Counted from the stretch's first letter, positions 1-7,560 are shown. The stretch: DNA of 64,000 bases from Flavobacterium cauense R2A-7 (GCF_000498475.1 NZ_AVBI01000010.1:1-64000); one strand, 5' to 3'. Translations and numbers: made by a program. The notes: generated from the letters alone by a model not told the origin.

Positions 1-15
1 AGCCGGCGGGACGTT
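1..15 (+). repeat. Right end of cassette-junction site A (attC-like, cut by window edge)
   Basis: The first 15 bases match the right arm AAGCCGGCGGGACGTT that closes the other junction sites at 464-622, 3115-3270, 3845-3968 and 4705-4830. The GTT at 13-15 opens the first cassette. The array therefore continues to the left of the window, where an integrase might lie. Confidence 0.75.
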
Positions 16-45
16 AGCAGCAATTTTTGACGAACGATTCGACAT

Positions 46-453
46 ATGAAATCAGTAATATTTTTTCTTTTTCTTATTCTTGTAAAAAATCCTCTTCAGG
101 AGAAATTTAGATTGAATGGAAAATACAAAGTAGTTCCATCAAATGGTAGAACTTACTTTATTGAATTTAATGATTCAATCTACGTCAAAACACGACCAAA
201 TGGCACTACAAGTACCGGAATTGTTCAATATGGAGGGAATCTAATTTATCTCCGTGATTTTGAACGAGAGTTAAAAATGGTAAACCGCCGTGTGATTACT
301 GTAGAGACTAAACCGAAAGAAATGGATTTAATAGCTTTAAAAACTGGTAAACAAGATTCAATTGAATATTCTCACCATGCTTATCGTGAAGGTGGACCTA
401 TTAATTGGTTACATATTACTGACGAGCAAGGTAAATTAATCAAAATCAAATAA
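46..453 (+). CDS. Small exported hypothetical protein, cassette 1
   Basis: A 135-residue protein of unknown function. Residues 1-14 form a short hydrophobic N-terminus with a lysine at position 2, so export or membrane anchoring is likely. The rest is polar and probably beta-rich, with no motif I recognise. It is the only gene of cassette 1 (about 14-620). It starts about 30 bases after the junction GTT at 13-15 and stops just before the next AAC at 464-466. The ATG at 46 is the first possible start after the junction. The cassette ends are inverted repeats: GTTAGCAGCA at 13-22 is the reverse complement of 457-466. A function in the envelope is only inferred from the N-terminus. Confidence 0.7.
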   Translation: MKSVIFFLFLILVKNPLQEKFRLNGKYKVVPSNGRTYFIEFNDSIYVKTRPNGTTSTGIVQYGGNLIYLRDFERELKMVNRRVITVETKPKEMDLIALKTGKQDSIEYSHHAYREGGPINWLHITDEQGKLIKIK

Positions 454-463
454 AACTGCTGCT

Positions 464-622
464 AACAGCGGTTTTATGCAATGGCGGGGCTTGGGATTTT
501 TTTGGAAAGTTTTTGCTCGCACTTTTTGTATTAAAATTCATGTATTTCTTTCACTCTTTTCGGTATATTTGTAAACGTCAGTAATAAAAATTCCGCCACT
601 GACATAAAGCCGGCGGGACGTT
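464..622 (+). repeat. Cassette-junction site B (attC-like hairpin repeat, 159 bp)
   Basis: The site runs from AAC (464-466) to GTT (620-622). The left arm AGCGGTTTTATGCAATGGCGG can pair with the right arm CCGCCACTGACATAAAGCC: GGTTTT with AAAGCC, AT with AT, GGCGG with CCGCC. The extra GGGAC before GTT stays unpaired, like the asymmetric central spacer of integron attC sites. The loop holds a promoter at 564-571. Confidence 0.75.
564..571 (+). promoter_or_regulatory. Bacteroidetes -7 element TATATTTG in site B
   Basis: TATATTTG fits the Bacteroidetes consensus TAnnTTTG and points toward the cassette gene at 656. The same octamer sits at the same place in sites C, D, E and F, so it is part of the mobile spacer. 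A -33 TTG is not clear here. Confidence 0.6.
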
Positions 623-655
623 GGCAGTAATTTTACAAAACAGACGTACTAACAA

Positions 656-1105
656 ATGGAATGGTTAAATAATTTTGAAAAAATTGGACATTGGGAGTTA
701 AATGATAAATTCAAATCTCATAAAGTTTTAAATCATTTAAACTTGAGAGGAATTAACTTTGTAGTAGACTATGAAAAAGCAAGATTGGAAAATGTAGTAT
801 ATGTATTTAAGACAGAAAATGAGATATTATACATTGGTGAAACTACAAAAGGAATTAAGGAGAGATTTTCAAGTTATAGATACGGATTTGACAAATTAAT
901 TGATACCGATAATAGAATTAAAGTAGAAATTACAAAAATATTATTGGAAAACAAACCTATTGAAATCTATTTACTACAACCCAAAGCGATTGTTAAATTC
1001 AATAATGAAAATATAGAGCTACCAGTTTCAAAATCATTGGAAGACTATTTAATTACAACTTATCGACCAAGGCTTAATAAAAAAGAGAACAAATCCCTTA
1101 AATAA
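656..1105 (+). CDS. GIY-YIG nuclease-like protein, cassette 2
   Basis: A 149-residue protein with the signs of a GIY-YIG endonuclease domain. VYVFKTENEILYIGET (residues about 49-64) corresponds to the paired GIY and YIG strands. KGIKERF follows with the catalytic-type arginine. The C-terminal LEDYLITTYRPRLN has the metal-binding-type glutamate and the P-x-x-N seen at the end of such domains. No second DNA-binding domain is visible, so target choice is unknown. It is alone in cassette 2, with terminal repeats GTTGGCAGTA (620-629) and TACTGCCAAC (1180-1189). Some GIY-YIG proteins act in phage defence or mobile elements; here that is inference from context. Confidence 0.75.
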   Translation: MEWLNNFEKIGHWELNDKFKSHKVLNHLNLRGINFVVDYEKARLENVVYVFKTENEILYIGETTKGIKERFSSYRYGFDKLIDTDNRIKVEITKILLENKPIEIYLLQPKAIVKFNNENIELPVSKSLEDYLITTYRPRLNKKENKSLK

Positions 1106-1186
1106 ACAATTCACTATGTTGAAGATGTTGCAGACTAAGGGCTTGAAATTTTATTAACTTACTTAAAAAAATAAAAAACTACTGCC

Positions 1187-1311
1187 AACAGTGGTTTTAT
1201 GAAATTGGGGCTTTAGGGCAAAATTAAAGGTAATTTCATATATTTGACTTCCGTGAGAATGGAATGGTTTGGGGATATATAAACCCCAACTTCATAAAGC
1301 CACGGGACGTT
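1187..1311 (+). repeat. Cassette-junction site C (attC-like, 125 bp)
   Basis: From AAC (1187-1189) to GTT (1309-1311). Left arm GTGGTTTTATGAAATTGGGG pairs with right arm CCCCAACTTCATAAAGCC. Compared with site B the GGCGG/CCGCC stem has become GGGG/CCCC, so both sides changed together. It contains a promoter at 1239-1246. Confidence 0.75.
1239..1246 (+). promoter_or_regulatory. Bacteroidetes -7 element TATATTTG in site C
   Basis: TATATTTG lies in the loop of junction site C, about 115 bases upstream of the DUF262 gene start, and would drive the two-gene cassette 3. Confidence 0.55.
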
Positions 1312-1361
1312 AGCGGTAATTTTAACATAACTAAATAGTATTCAAGATATTACAACAAAAT

Positions 1362-2426
1362 ATGATAAATAAATTAGAAAAAGCAGAAGAACAGATATAT
1401 TCAGAGCAGCAAGAAGTTTCGTACGATACAAGGGAATTGACTATTGAATATCTTGTAGATAAGTATATGAAAGGAATTGAAAACGAAGATAATGAATTGT
1501 TTGTTCCTGACTATCAAAGGGATTTTGTATGGGAAGAAGAAAGACAAGCTAAATTTATTGAATCTGTCATCCTAGGTTTGCCTATACCCTTCATATTTGT
1601 AGCAGAAATAAAAGATAGCGGTAGACTTGAAATTGTTGATGGTTCTCAAAGGATTAGAACCCTAGCAGCTTTTTTAAATAATGAATTAAAGCTTAAAAAA
1701 CTTGAAAAACTAACTCTTTTAAATAATGTTAAGTTTTCAGAGTTAAGCATTCCAAGACAAAGAAAGATTAGAAATATTCCTATTAGGATGATCGTTTTGA
1801 CTGATAAAGCTTCTGAACAAGTTAGAAATGACATGTTTGAAAGAATCAATAGAGGTAGTGAATTACTTAAAGATATGGAGAAAAGAAAAGGTATCTACAA
1901 AGGTTCCTTTAATGATTTCATTTATGAAATCTGTGAAAAAGAATCTAAGTTTAAGAAACTAACACCTATTGTTAAATGGTTAAAAAATCGTCAAGAATTA
2001 CAAGAACTTGTGTTGAGATTTTTCGCTCTGTCTGACCATTATCAACACTATCCAAGTGGAACTGGAATTTCTAAATTTTTAGACAATTATTTGGAAACAA
2101 AAAACAAAAATTTTACTGAAAAGGAAAAGGAAACAAGATTAAGGGATTTTAGAACAGTTGTAAACTTTGTGGAGAAAAATTTTGAATATGGTTTTGCTAA
2201 ATCTAATGTTCCTCAAGTTTCCAGAGTTTATTTTGAAGCCATTGCTGTTGGAGTTTTAATGGCTCTTAAAGATAATCCTCAATTAAAAACTTCGAAAGTT
2301 GAAACTTCGAAATGGATAAAATCTAAAGCTTTTAACGAAGTCATAGCTGGAAAATATGAAACTCATAGTCCTCGTAGAATAAAAGAACGTATTGAATTTG
2401 TTAGAAACGCATTGAATAAAAAATGA
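1362..2426 (+). CDS. DUF262 domain protein (GmrSD/ParB-like), cassette 3
   Basis: A 354-residue protein with an N-terminal DUF262 domain. VPDYQRDFVW (about residues 47-56), then FIESVILGLPIPFIF, then the hallmark VDGSQRIRTL (about 93-102). The DGQQR-type motif is related to ParB/sulfiredoxin nucleotide-binding folds and is found in the GmrS half of GmrSD type IV restriction enzymes and in other defence proteins. No HNH motif (GmrD half) is visible in the rest. The stop overlaps the next start in ATGA (2423-2426), so it is translationally coupled to a HEPN-type protein. The pair fills cassette 3 with terminal repeats at 1309-1318 and 3108-3117. An antiphage or toxin-antitoxin role is inferred. 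Confidence 0.8.
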   Translation: MINKLEKAEEQIYSEQQEVSYDTRELTIEYLVDKYMKGIENEDNELFVPDYQRDFVWEEERQAKFIESVILGLPIPFIFVAEIKDSGRLEIVDGSQRIRTLAAFLNNELKLKKLEKLTLLNNVKFSELSIPRQRKIRNIPIRMIVLTDKASEQVRNDMFERINRGSELLKDMEKRKGIYKGSFNDFIYEICEKESKFKKLTPIVKWLKNRQELQELVLRFFALSDHYQHYPSGTGISKFLDNYLETKNKNFTEKEKETRLRDFRTVVNFVEKNFEYGFAKSNVPQVSRVYFEAIAVGVLMALKDNPQLKTSKVETSKWIKSKAFNEVIAGKYETHSPRRIKERIEFVRNALNKK

Positions 2427-3103
2427 ATACTATAAAAAACGAATTTGATGAAAAATATGCACATATCAATTTATATTTTGATATGTTGGACAAACTTATT
2501 AATAAAGCCGCAAAATTACAAGATAACACAGGTGATATACACGAAGTTAATCATGATTTAATTAAGGTTTTGAAAGCAAATGTTTTTTTATTGCTCTACA
2601 ATTTGTTAGAATCTACTGTTCGAAAATCTACAGAACATATTCATATATCTTTGTCAACTGATACCCTACAGTATAAGGATTTTCAGAAAGAAGTTCAAAA
2701 GATATGGATTGAGTTTAAATACAATAATTTGAAAGATCAAGGATCTTCACAAATTTTAGATGTTTTTGAAAATATTTCTACAGATTTAATTAATGTAGGA
2801 TATGATGATTATATAAACAAACGAAAAGCTAACGACATGTCAGGAAATGTAGATGCCAAAAGTGTTCGGGAACTTTCAACAAAATATGGATTTTCGAACA
2901 ATTCCAGGGTTAAAGGTGGCTCATTAGTTATAATAAAAAACAGGAGAAATAATCTAGCCCATGGAAATATAACTTTTGCTGAATGTGGTAAAGATTATAC
3001 ATATTCAGAATTAATTAAATTCAAAAAGGAAGTTTATCTCTTTTTGAAGGAATTTTTAAACAATGTGGAAAAATTCACTTCAATAAAATCCTATAAAAAA
3101 TAA
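2423..3103 (+). CDS. HEPN-domain protein (MAE_28990/MAE_18760-like), cassette 3
   Basis: A 226-residue, mainly helical protein. The C-terminal part has RRNNLAHGNITF (about residues 176-187), which fits the R-x4-6-H RNase motif of HEPN domains. The arrangement, including the following SELIKFKKEVYLFLKEFL helix, resembles MAE_28990/MAE_18760-type HEPN proteins often found beside DUF262 genes. HEPN proteins with an intact motif usually cut RNA, so this could be the toxic effector and DUF262 the sensor or antitoxin. It overlaps the upstream gene by 4 bases. The family label comes from the motif and partner, not from a search. Confidence 0.7.
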   Translation: MNTIKNEFDEKYAHINLYFDMLDKLINKAAKLQDNTGDIHEVNHDLIKVLKANVFLLLYNLLESTVRKSTEHIHISLSTDTLQYKDFQKEVQKIWIEFKYNNLKDQGSSQILDVFENISTDLINVGYDDYINKRKANDMSGNVDAKSVRELSTKYGFSNNSRVKGGSLVIIKNRRNNLAHGNITFAECGKDYTYSELIKFKKEVYLFLKEFLNNVEKFTSIKSYKK

Positions 3104-3114
3104 AAACTACCGCT

Positions 3115-3270
3115 AACAGCGGTTTTGTGCAAGTGGGGTTTTGGTGCTTAATGGGACGATCGGGAACCAAAAGTCTTTGCTCCTTTTCAACTTTCTTCTT
3201 TCAAACTTTTCGGTATATTTGTCAACATCAGTAACAAAATTCCGCCACTTCTTAAAGCCGGCGGGACGTT
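3115..3270 (+). repeat. Cassette-junction site D (attC-like, 156 bp)
   Basis: From AAC (3115-3117) to GTT (3268-3270). Left arm AGCGGTTTTGTGCAAGTGGGG, right arm CCGCCACTTCTTAAAGCCGG. The core stems GGTTTT/AAAGCC and AGTGG/CCACT pair. The two bases after TTTT (GT opposite TT) do not, the only site where they fail. The loop shares the CTTTTCGGTATATTTGT stretch with site B. Confidence 0.75.
3214..3221 (+). promoter_or_regulatory. Bacteroidetes -7 element TATATTTG in site D
   Basis: TATATTTG in the loop of site D, about 87 bases upstream of the gene at 3308. The 16 bases around it are identical to those in site B. Confidence 0.6.
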
Positions 3271-3307
3271 AGCAGTAACCTTTGCCAAAAATTACGCATA
3301 AAAAAAT

Positions 3308-3832
3308 ATGACGATTACAAATAAAGATTTAAAACTAATTATTCCATTTATTCTGTTTGTAGCGCTTGGTGTATATGGAATGTATTCCGTTAATTATATT
3401 TCAGTAAGTCAAACGATGAAAGCTACATTTAGTTGGTGCTTAATTCCTTCAATTGCTTTTGCATTGTACTATGCTTATTTTTCAACTTTTGGATATAAAA
3501 AAATATCGGTATCTCTTTGGAGAAAGATTATAGGTTTTATTGCAATGACAATTATAACTGGACTTATTGCATTATTTTCATTTCAGGGAATTTTAATGAT
3601 TATAAATTCTAAACTTGGTAATCAAAAAGAATATTTACTCTCTGGAAAAATCATAAAATTGAACTATCCAAAAAAGAAAAAAAGTGGCAATAAATATTCT
3701 ATAGAAATCGAAAGAAAATTAGAGAATGACACAATCGAATTAAATGTTCCAACAAATGAATATCAAATAGGGCAAAATTTCGAAAAACAAATGAAAATTG
3801 GCTCACTAAATTTTATCTATATAGAAAAATAA
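3308..3832 (+). CDS. Three-segment membrane protein, cassette 4
   Basis: A 174-residue protein of unknown function. Hydrophobic segments lie at about residues 9-31, 38-58 and 72-98, followed by a lysine-rich soluble tail of about 75 residues that looks beta-stranded (FEKQMKIGSLNFIYIEK at the end). No catalytic motif is visible. It is the only gene of cassette 4. The cassette ends are GTTAGCAGTA at 3268-3277 and its reverse complement at 3838-3847. A further CCTTT/AAAGG pair follows one mismatch. Confidence 0.7.
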   Translation: MTITNKDLKLIIPFILFVALGVYGMYSVNYISVSQTMKATFSWCLIPSIAFALYYAYFSTFGYKKISVSLWRKIIGFIAMTIITGLIALFSFQGILMIINSKLGNQKEYLLSGKIIKLNYPKKKKSGNKYSIEIERKLENDTIELNVPTNEYQIGQNFEKQMKIGSLNFIYIEK

Positions 3833-3844
3833 AAGGCTACTGCT

Positions 3845-3968
3845 AACAGCGGTTTTGAGCAAGTGGGGTTTTAGGGCAAAACTGAAACTCTTTTTTGTAT
3901 ATTTGGCTTAGTGATAAAACAAACTGAAGGAACAAAAACCCCCACCTTCTCAAAGCCGGCGGGACGTT
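3845..3968 (+). repeat. Cassette-junction site E (attC-like, 124 bp)
   Basis: From AAC (3845-3847) to GTT (3966-3968). Left arm AGCGGTTTTGAGCAAGTGGGG pairs with right arm CCCCCACCTTCTCAAAGCC; GA opposite TC is a compensated change. Its right end GTTAGGC fits the integron R' consensus GTTRRRY exactly. Confidence 0.75.
3898..3905 (+). promoter_or_regulatory. Bacteroidetes -7 element TATATTTG in site E
   Basis: TATATTTG in the loop of site E, about 104 bases upstream of the gene at 4009. Confidence 0.55.
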
Positions 3969-4008
3969 AGGCGAAATACAAACCAACATACATCAAAAAA
4001 CCAAAAAT

Positions 4009-4692
4009 ATGTTTACAGTCAACATCAATTCGAAAGGAACAAACAGCTGCTACGAACAATTCGAAGAAGAATTTTTAGAGATATGCAACCAACATAAAAA
4101 TGAAGGACGAGCATTAGTTTTCGCTTTTATTGTTTATGATTTCGAAAATGCTCATATTTCTCAAATGCTCAATAATTCAGATTATTGGATCAGTCTAAAT
4201 GCAGTTTCTGGAAACTACTTAACAGTCTTTAGTCTTCATTATAAACCAGAAGATATGAAAGAGAAATTGATGGAAATGATGAGACAAAAAATGGATGGTG
4301 CAATTAAAAATCTTCATTTCATTCCAGCAAATCAAAATCCTTCTTTAGATTCAAATAACTTAATAAAAAAATATTTTGGCAACGACATAACAATTAATTA
4401 TCCTTCAGTGCTATTTTTTCAAACTAATGGTGAAAAAGTCACAGATTACAGACTAATAGAGTTAGACCAAGAACGTCTCGAAGATTCTTTCATAGAACTA
4501 AAAAAATATATTCGCTCTGCAGCAAATGCGTTGACTGAAGTTAATCGCGAACAATATGACGAAAAAACCGTTTTTAATTTGGTTGACCAAACCGTTTCAG
4601 GTATAAGACAAGCAATTCAAATTAAAAAGGGAATTAAAATTATCTCATCAATTACAGAATTAGCAACAACCGTGACAGGCCTAAATCAATAA
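4009..4692 (+). CDS. Hypothetical cytoplasmic protein, cassette 5
   Basis: A 227-residue soluble protein that I cannot assign. It has no signal peptide. The first half is mixed alpha/beta (RALVFAFIVYDF, then YLTVFSLHYKPEDM). The last 60 residues are helical, ending in a mildly hydrophobic stretch IKIISSITELATTVTGLNQ. It is the only gene of cassette 5. The cassette's left end GTTAGGCGAA (3966-3975) is the reverse complement of its right end at 4698-4707; GCCTAAC and GTTAGGC here match the integron R''/R' consensus. The ATG at 4009 is about 40 bases after the junction, the usual spacing in this array. Confidence 0.7.
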   Translation: MFTVNINSKGTNSCYEQFEEEFLEICNQHKNEGRALVFAFIVYDFENAHISQMLNNSDYWISLNAVSGNYLTVFSLHYKPEDMKEKLMEMMRQKMDGAIKNLHFIPANQNPSLDSNNLIKKYFGNDITINYPSVLFFQTNGEKVTDYRLIELDQERLEDSFIELKKYIRSAANALTEVNREQYDEKTVFNLVDQTVSGIRQAIQIKKGIKIISSITELATTVTGLNQ

Positions 4693-4704
4693 TGTACTTC
4701 GCCT

Positions 4705-4830
4705 AACAGCGGTTTTAAGAAATTGGGGGTTGAGTGTATAATGGAATGGTCTTTTTGTATATTTGACTTCAGTCTTAACGGAATGGTTTGGGAACAAAAA
4801 TCCCCAACTTCTTAAAGCCGGCGGGACGTT
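4705..4830 (+). repeat. Cassette-junction site F (attC-like, 126 bp)
   Basis: From AAC (4705-4707) to GTT (4828-4830). Left arm AGCGGTTTTAAGAAATTGGG pairs with right arm CCCCAACTTCTTAAAGCC; AA opposite TT is another compensated pair. A TGGAATGG / ACGGAATGG repeat lies inside the loop around 4741-4795. Confidence 0.75.
4758..4765 (+). promoter_or_regulatory. Bacteroidetes -7 element TATATTTG in site F
   Basis: TATATTTG in the loop of site F, about 138 bases upstream of the DUF389 gene. Confidence 0.55.
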
Positions 4831-4902
4831 ACCTGCAACCCTAAACTACGACTATACAAACATTTAACAAAAAGACGAAAGTCATTATTATTATTATACA
4901 AT

Positions 4903-6201
4903 ATGATAAACAATTTTTTTGACTTTATAAGTCTTCATACAGGTGAAGAAAAAAAAGAAAAGGTTTTAGAAAATATTAAATCTAACATTTCTTTTCGTGG
5001 TTCAAATTTATGGATTTTAGCTTGTGCTATTGTAATTGCTTCGGTTGGTTTAAATGTAAATTCAACCGCTGTAATAATTGGTGCAATGCTTATTTCTCCA
5101 CTAATGGGTCCAATTGTTGGAGCTGGGTTTGCTTTAGCTATTTTTGATTTTGATTTGCTAAAAAAGTCAGGGAAAAATTTGCTTATTGCTACCTTTGTTA
5201 GTTTATTAGTTTCGACTATTTATTTTTTTATTAGCCCTTTCAAAGAAACACAATCAGAATTATTAGCGAGAACTTCACCGAATATTTATGATGTAATGAT
5301 TGCATTTTTTGGTGGTTTAGTTGGCGTTATTGCGTTAACAAGAGTTGAAAAAGGAAACCCTATTCCTGGAGTAGCTATTGCAACAGCATTAATGCCACCT
5401 CTTTGTACAGCAGGATATGGTTTGGCAACTGCAAATTTTTCTTATTTTTTTGGGGCATTTTATCTTTATTCTATAAACTGCTTTTTTATTTGCATTTCAA
5501 CATTCTTAATCATTAAGTATCTTCAATACCCCCCGGTAAAGATTATAAATGAAAAGTTTGAGAAAAAAATTCGTTATAGTATCACAGTACTGATATTTTT
5601 AATGATTTTACCAAGTTTTTATTTAGCTTATACATTATTTCAAGAAAAAAAATTTAATCAAAAGGTAGAACAATTTGTAACTAATGAGTTTGCCAACAAT
5701 GGATACACCTTGATATATAAAAACATTTCATACAAGACAAATCCCAAAAAAATAGAGTTTGCTTTTCTTTCAAAAAAATTTACACCACATGAATTGAAAG
5801 ATTTGAAAAAGAAACTACTACAATACGATATAACCAATACAGAGATAAACATTCGACAAGACACCAAAGACATTAAAGGGGAAATTTTGAATGAGTTAAG
5901 AAAACAGAATAAAACTTTAACAGACAAAGACATTATAATTAATAACCTTAATCAAGAACTAAACGAATACAAAATTGACAACACAGAAACATTAAAAGAA
6001 TTAGCAATTTTATTTCCTGAATTGAAAGATGTGTCTATTGGAAGACATATTACAAATCCAAATACTGACTCCACGACAACATTGACTGTTTTACTTTATC
6101 AAACAGATAAGTCGAAACAAGAAATTGATATAAAAAAAATAGACCTGTGGTTAAAGCAAAAATTTAAAACAGACGATATAAAAATAGTACAACAGCAATA
6201 A
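4903..6201 (+). CDS. DUF389 family membrane protein, cassette 6
   Basis: A 432-residue inner-membrane protein. After an amphipathic N-terminus, residues about 33-75 read LWILACAIVIASVGLNVNST then AVIIGAMLISPLMGPI, the signature of DUF389 (TIGR00341) proteins. Further hydrophobic segments follow to about residue 245. The C-terminal 185 residues are soluble, with a coiled-coil-like stretch (ILNELRKQNKTLTDKDI). The biochemical role of DUF389 is not established. It is the largest cargo of the array. The cassette ends are GTTACCTGC at 4828-4836 and its reverse complement at 6207-6215. Confidence 0.85.
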   Translation: MINNFFDFISLHTGEEKKEKVLENIKSNISFRGSNLWILACAIVIASVGLNVNSTAVIIGAMLISPLMGPIVGAGFALAIFDFDLLKKSGKNLLIATFVSLLVSTIYFFISPFKETQSELLARTSPNIYDVMIAFFGGLVGVIALTRVEKGNPIPGVAIATALMPPLCTAGYGLATANFSYFFGAFYLYSINCFFICISTFLIIKYLQYPPVKIINEKFEKKIRYSITVLIFLMILPSFYLAYTLFQEKKFNQKVEQFVTNEFANNGYTLIYKNISYKTNPKKIEFAFLSKKFTPHELKDLKKKLLQYDITNTEINIRQDTKDIKGEILNELRKQNKTLTDKDIIINNLNQELNEYKIDNTETLKELAILFPELKDVSIGRHITNPNTDSTTTLTVLLYQTDKSKQEIDIKKIDLWLKQKFKTDDIKIVQQQ

Positions 6202-6212
6202 GGGCAGCAGGT

Positions 6213-6336
6213 AACAGCAGTTTGGCAAAATGGCGGAGTAAGTGCTAAATTGAGCATTTGGTTTTCAAATAAACATTAGTGCTAAATTGAAAGTAAGTGC
6301 TTCTAAATCCGCCACTTCGCCAAGCTGCAAACCGTT
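6213..6336 (+). repeat. Cassette-junction site G (attC-like, 124 bp, divergent)
   Basis: From AAC (6213-6215) to GTT (6334-6336). The left arm AGCAGTTTGGCAAAATGGCGG pairs with CCGCCACTTCGCCAAGCTGC, with GG opposite CC. The usual GGGAC before GTT is replaced by AAACC and there is no TATATTTG in the loop. The loop instead holds two copies of AGTGCTAAATTGA. Confidence 0.65.
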
Positions 6337-6411
6337 AACTACAATTTAGCCAAAAAATGGAGAATTCAATAACTTAATGCAACAAATGATAAATTTTATC
6401 TTTGTTGAATT

Positions 6412-7469
6412 ATGGAAAAATCACGCAAACGATTAACCCTAAATGAAAGGGTAATTATTCAAACTTTATTGGGTGAAAATAGAACCAAAAGTTACATTGC
6501 TGCACAACTAAACAGATCACGTTCTTCCATCACTAGAGAAGTCAACAATTGGATTAGAAAACCTTCAGACAAATACGATGCACAAATGGCGCATTGGTTT
6601 GCTAAAGACGAATATCTAAACAAAAGAAATCTCGATAAAATCAATACCTATAAAAGACTCAAATTCTTTGTCTACAAAGGTTTATTATCCAAACACAGTC
6701 CAGAACAAATCGCAGGTAGAATCAAGGAACAATATCCTAATGATCCGATAATGTCCATCTCTCATGAAGCTATTTATCAGCACATTTACAGACACAGACA
6801 ATCCTATTTGGGCAAGAAACTAATCAAGCTCCTTCCCTATCATCATCACAAGCGAAGAGAGAAACGAAAGTTTGCTAAAAACAGAATCCGAATCAAAGAC
6901 CAAGTCAGTATTGACCAAAGACCAAAGCACGTGGAACTCCGAAAAGAAGTGGGACATTGGGAAGGAGATTTAATGATTGGTGTGGGGCAAAAAAGCGCCA
7001 TTGCAACAGTAGTGGAACGTAAAACACGCTATACTTTAATTCTAAAAATCGATAACAGAAAATCCAAAACAGTAACAAAAGCAATGGCTAAGGCATTAAA
7101 TACATTACCACAACACATCAGAAAAACAATGACTTACGATAACGGAATTGAAATGGCAAATCACAAATGGCTAACTAGTAATACGGGAATGAATGTTTAT
7201 TTTGCACATCCCTACTCCTCCTGGGAAAGGGGTACAAACGAAAATACCAACGGCCTAATCAGGCGTTTTTTCCCAAAAGGAACCGACTTTAACAACATAA
7301 CAGCCAAACAGATAAAAGAAGCTGAAGCAGCCTAAATAACCGTCCAAGAAAGGTGTTGGGATACAAAACCCCAACCGAGAAATTAAGAGAAGAAATACCA
7401 TTTTCGGAAATAACTTTTGGCTCCTTAAAAAGCCTAAAAAGTTATTCTGAAAATAAACGCAATATTTAA
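6412..7469 (+). pseudogene. IS30-family transposase, frameshifted near the C-terminus
   Basis: The first frame (6412-7335) gives 307 residues. It has an N-terminal helix-turn-helix (LNERVIIQTLLGENRTKSYI) and a DDE core: HWEGDLMIG for the first Asp, MTYDNGIEMANH for the second, and SSWERGTNENTNGLIR with the Glu. It stops with EAEAA just where the family continues into LNNRPRKVLGYKTP. That conserved block is present in the -1 frame from 7332 and runs to a stop at 7467-7469, another 45 residues. A single-base change between 7325 and 7335 therefore broke the gene. I see no A-rich slippery site there, so programmed frameshifting is unlikely. Confidence 0.85.
7400..7454 (+). repeat. Long imperfect hairpin near the right end of the IS30 element
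   Basis: ATTTTCGGAAATAACTTTT (from 7400) is nearly the reverse complement of AAAGTTATTCTGAAAAT (ending 7454), around the short loop between GGCT and AGCC. The stem is about 20 bp with two or three interruptions. It could act as a terminator or protect the element from outside transcription. It overlaps the C-terminal codons of the shifted transposase frame. Confidence 0.5.
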
Positions 7470-7560
7470 GAAAAATACTAAATTTGAAAAACCGAATATT
7501 AACTGACCTTGTTGCATTAAGGTCTTGAAACCGCCCGTTAGCTTTCATATAATACCTTTA

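Larger units (their letters stand above)
6371..7523 (+). mobile_element. IS30-family insertion sequence
   Basis: A 1.15-kb element bounded by 13-bp inverted repeats, CTTAATGCAACAA at 6373-6385 and its exact reverse complement at 7509-7521, with one more matching base beyond a mismatch on each side. It encodes an IS30-family transposase. I see no convincing 2-3 bp target duplication at the flanks, which suggests a deletion or rearrangement after insertion. It sits inside the cassette array and has removed the end of cassette 7 and the start of the next one. Confidence 0.85.

Noticed and set aside
7300..7340. Programmed frameshifting in the transposase
   Set aside because: No A-rich or repeated slippery heptamer near 7321-7335, and IS30-family transposases are normally read in one frame.
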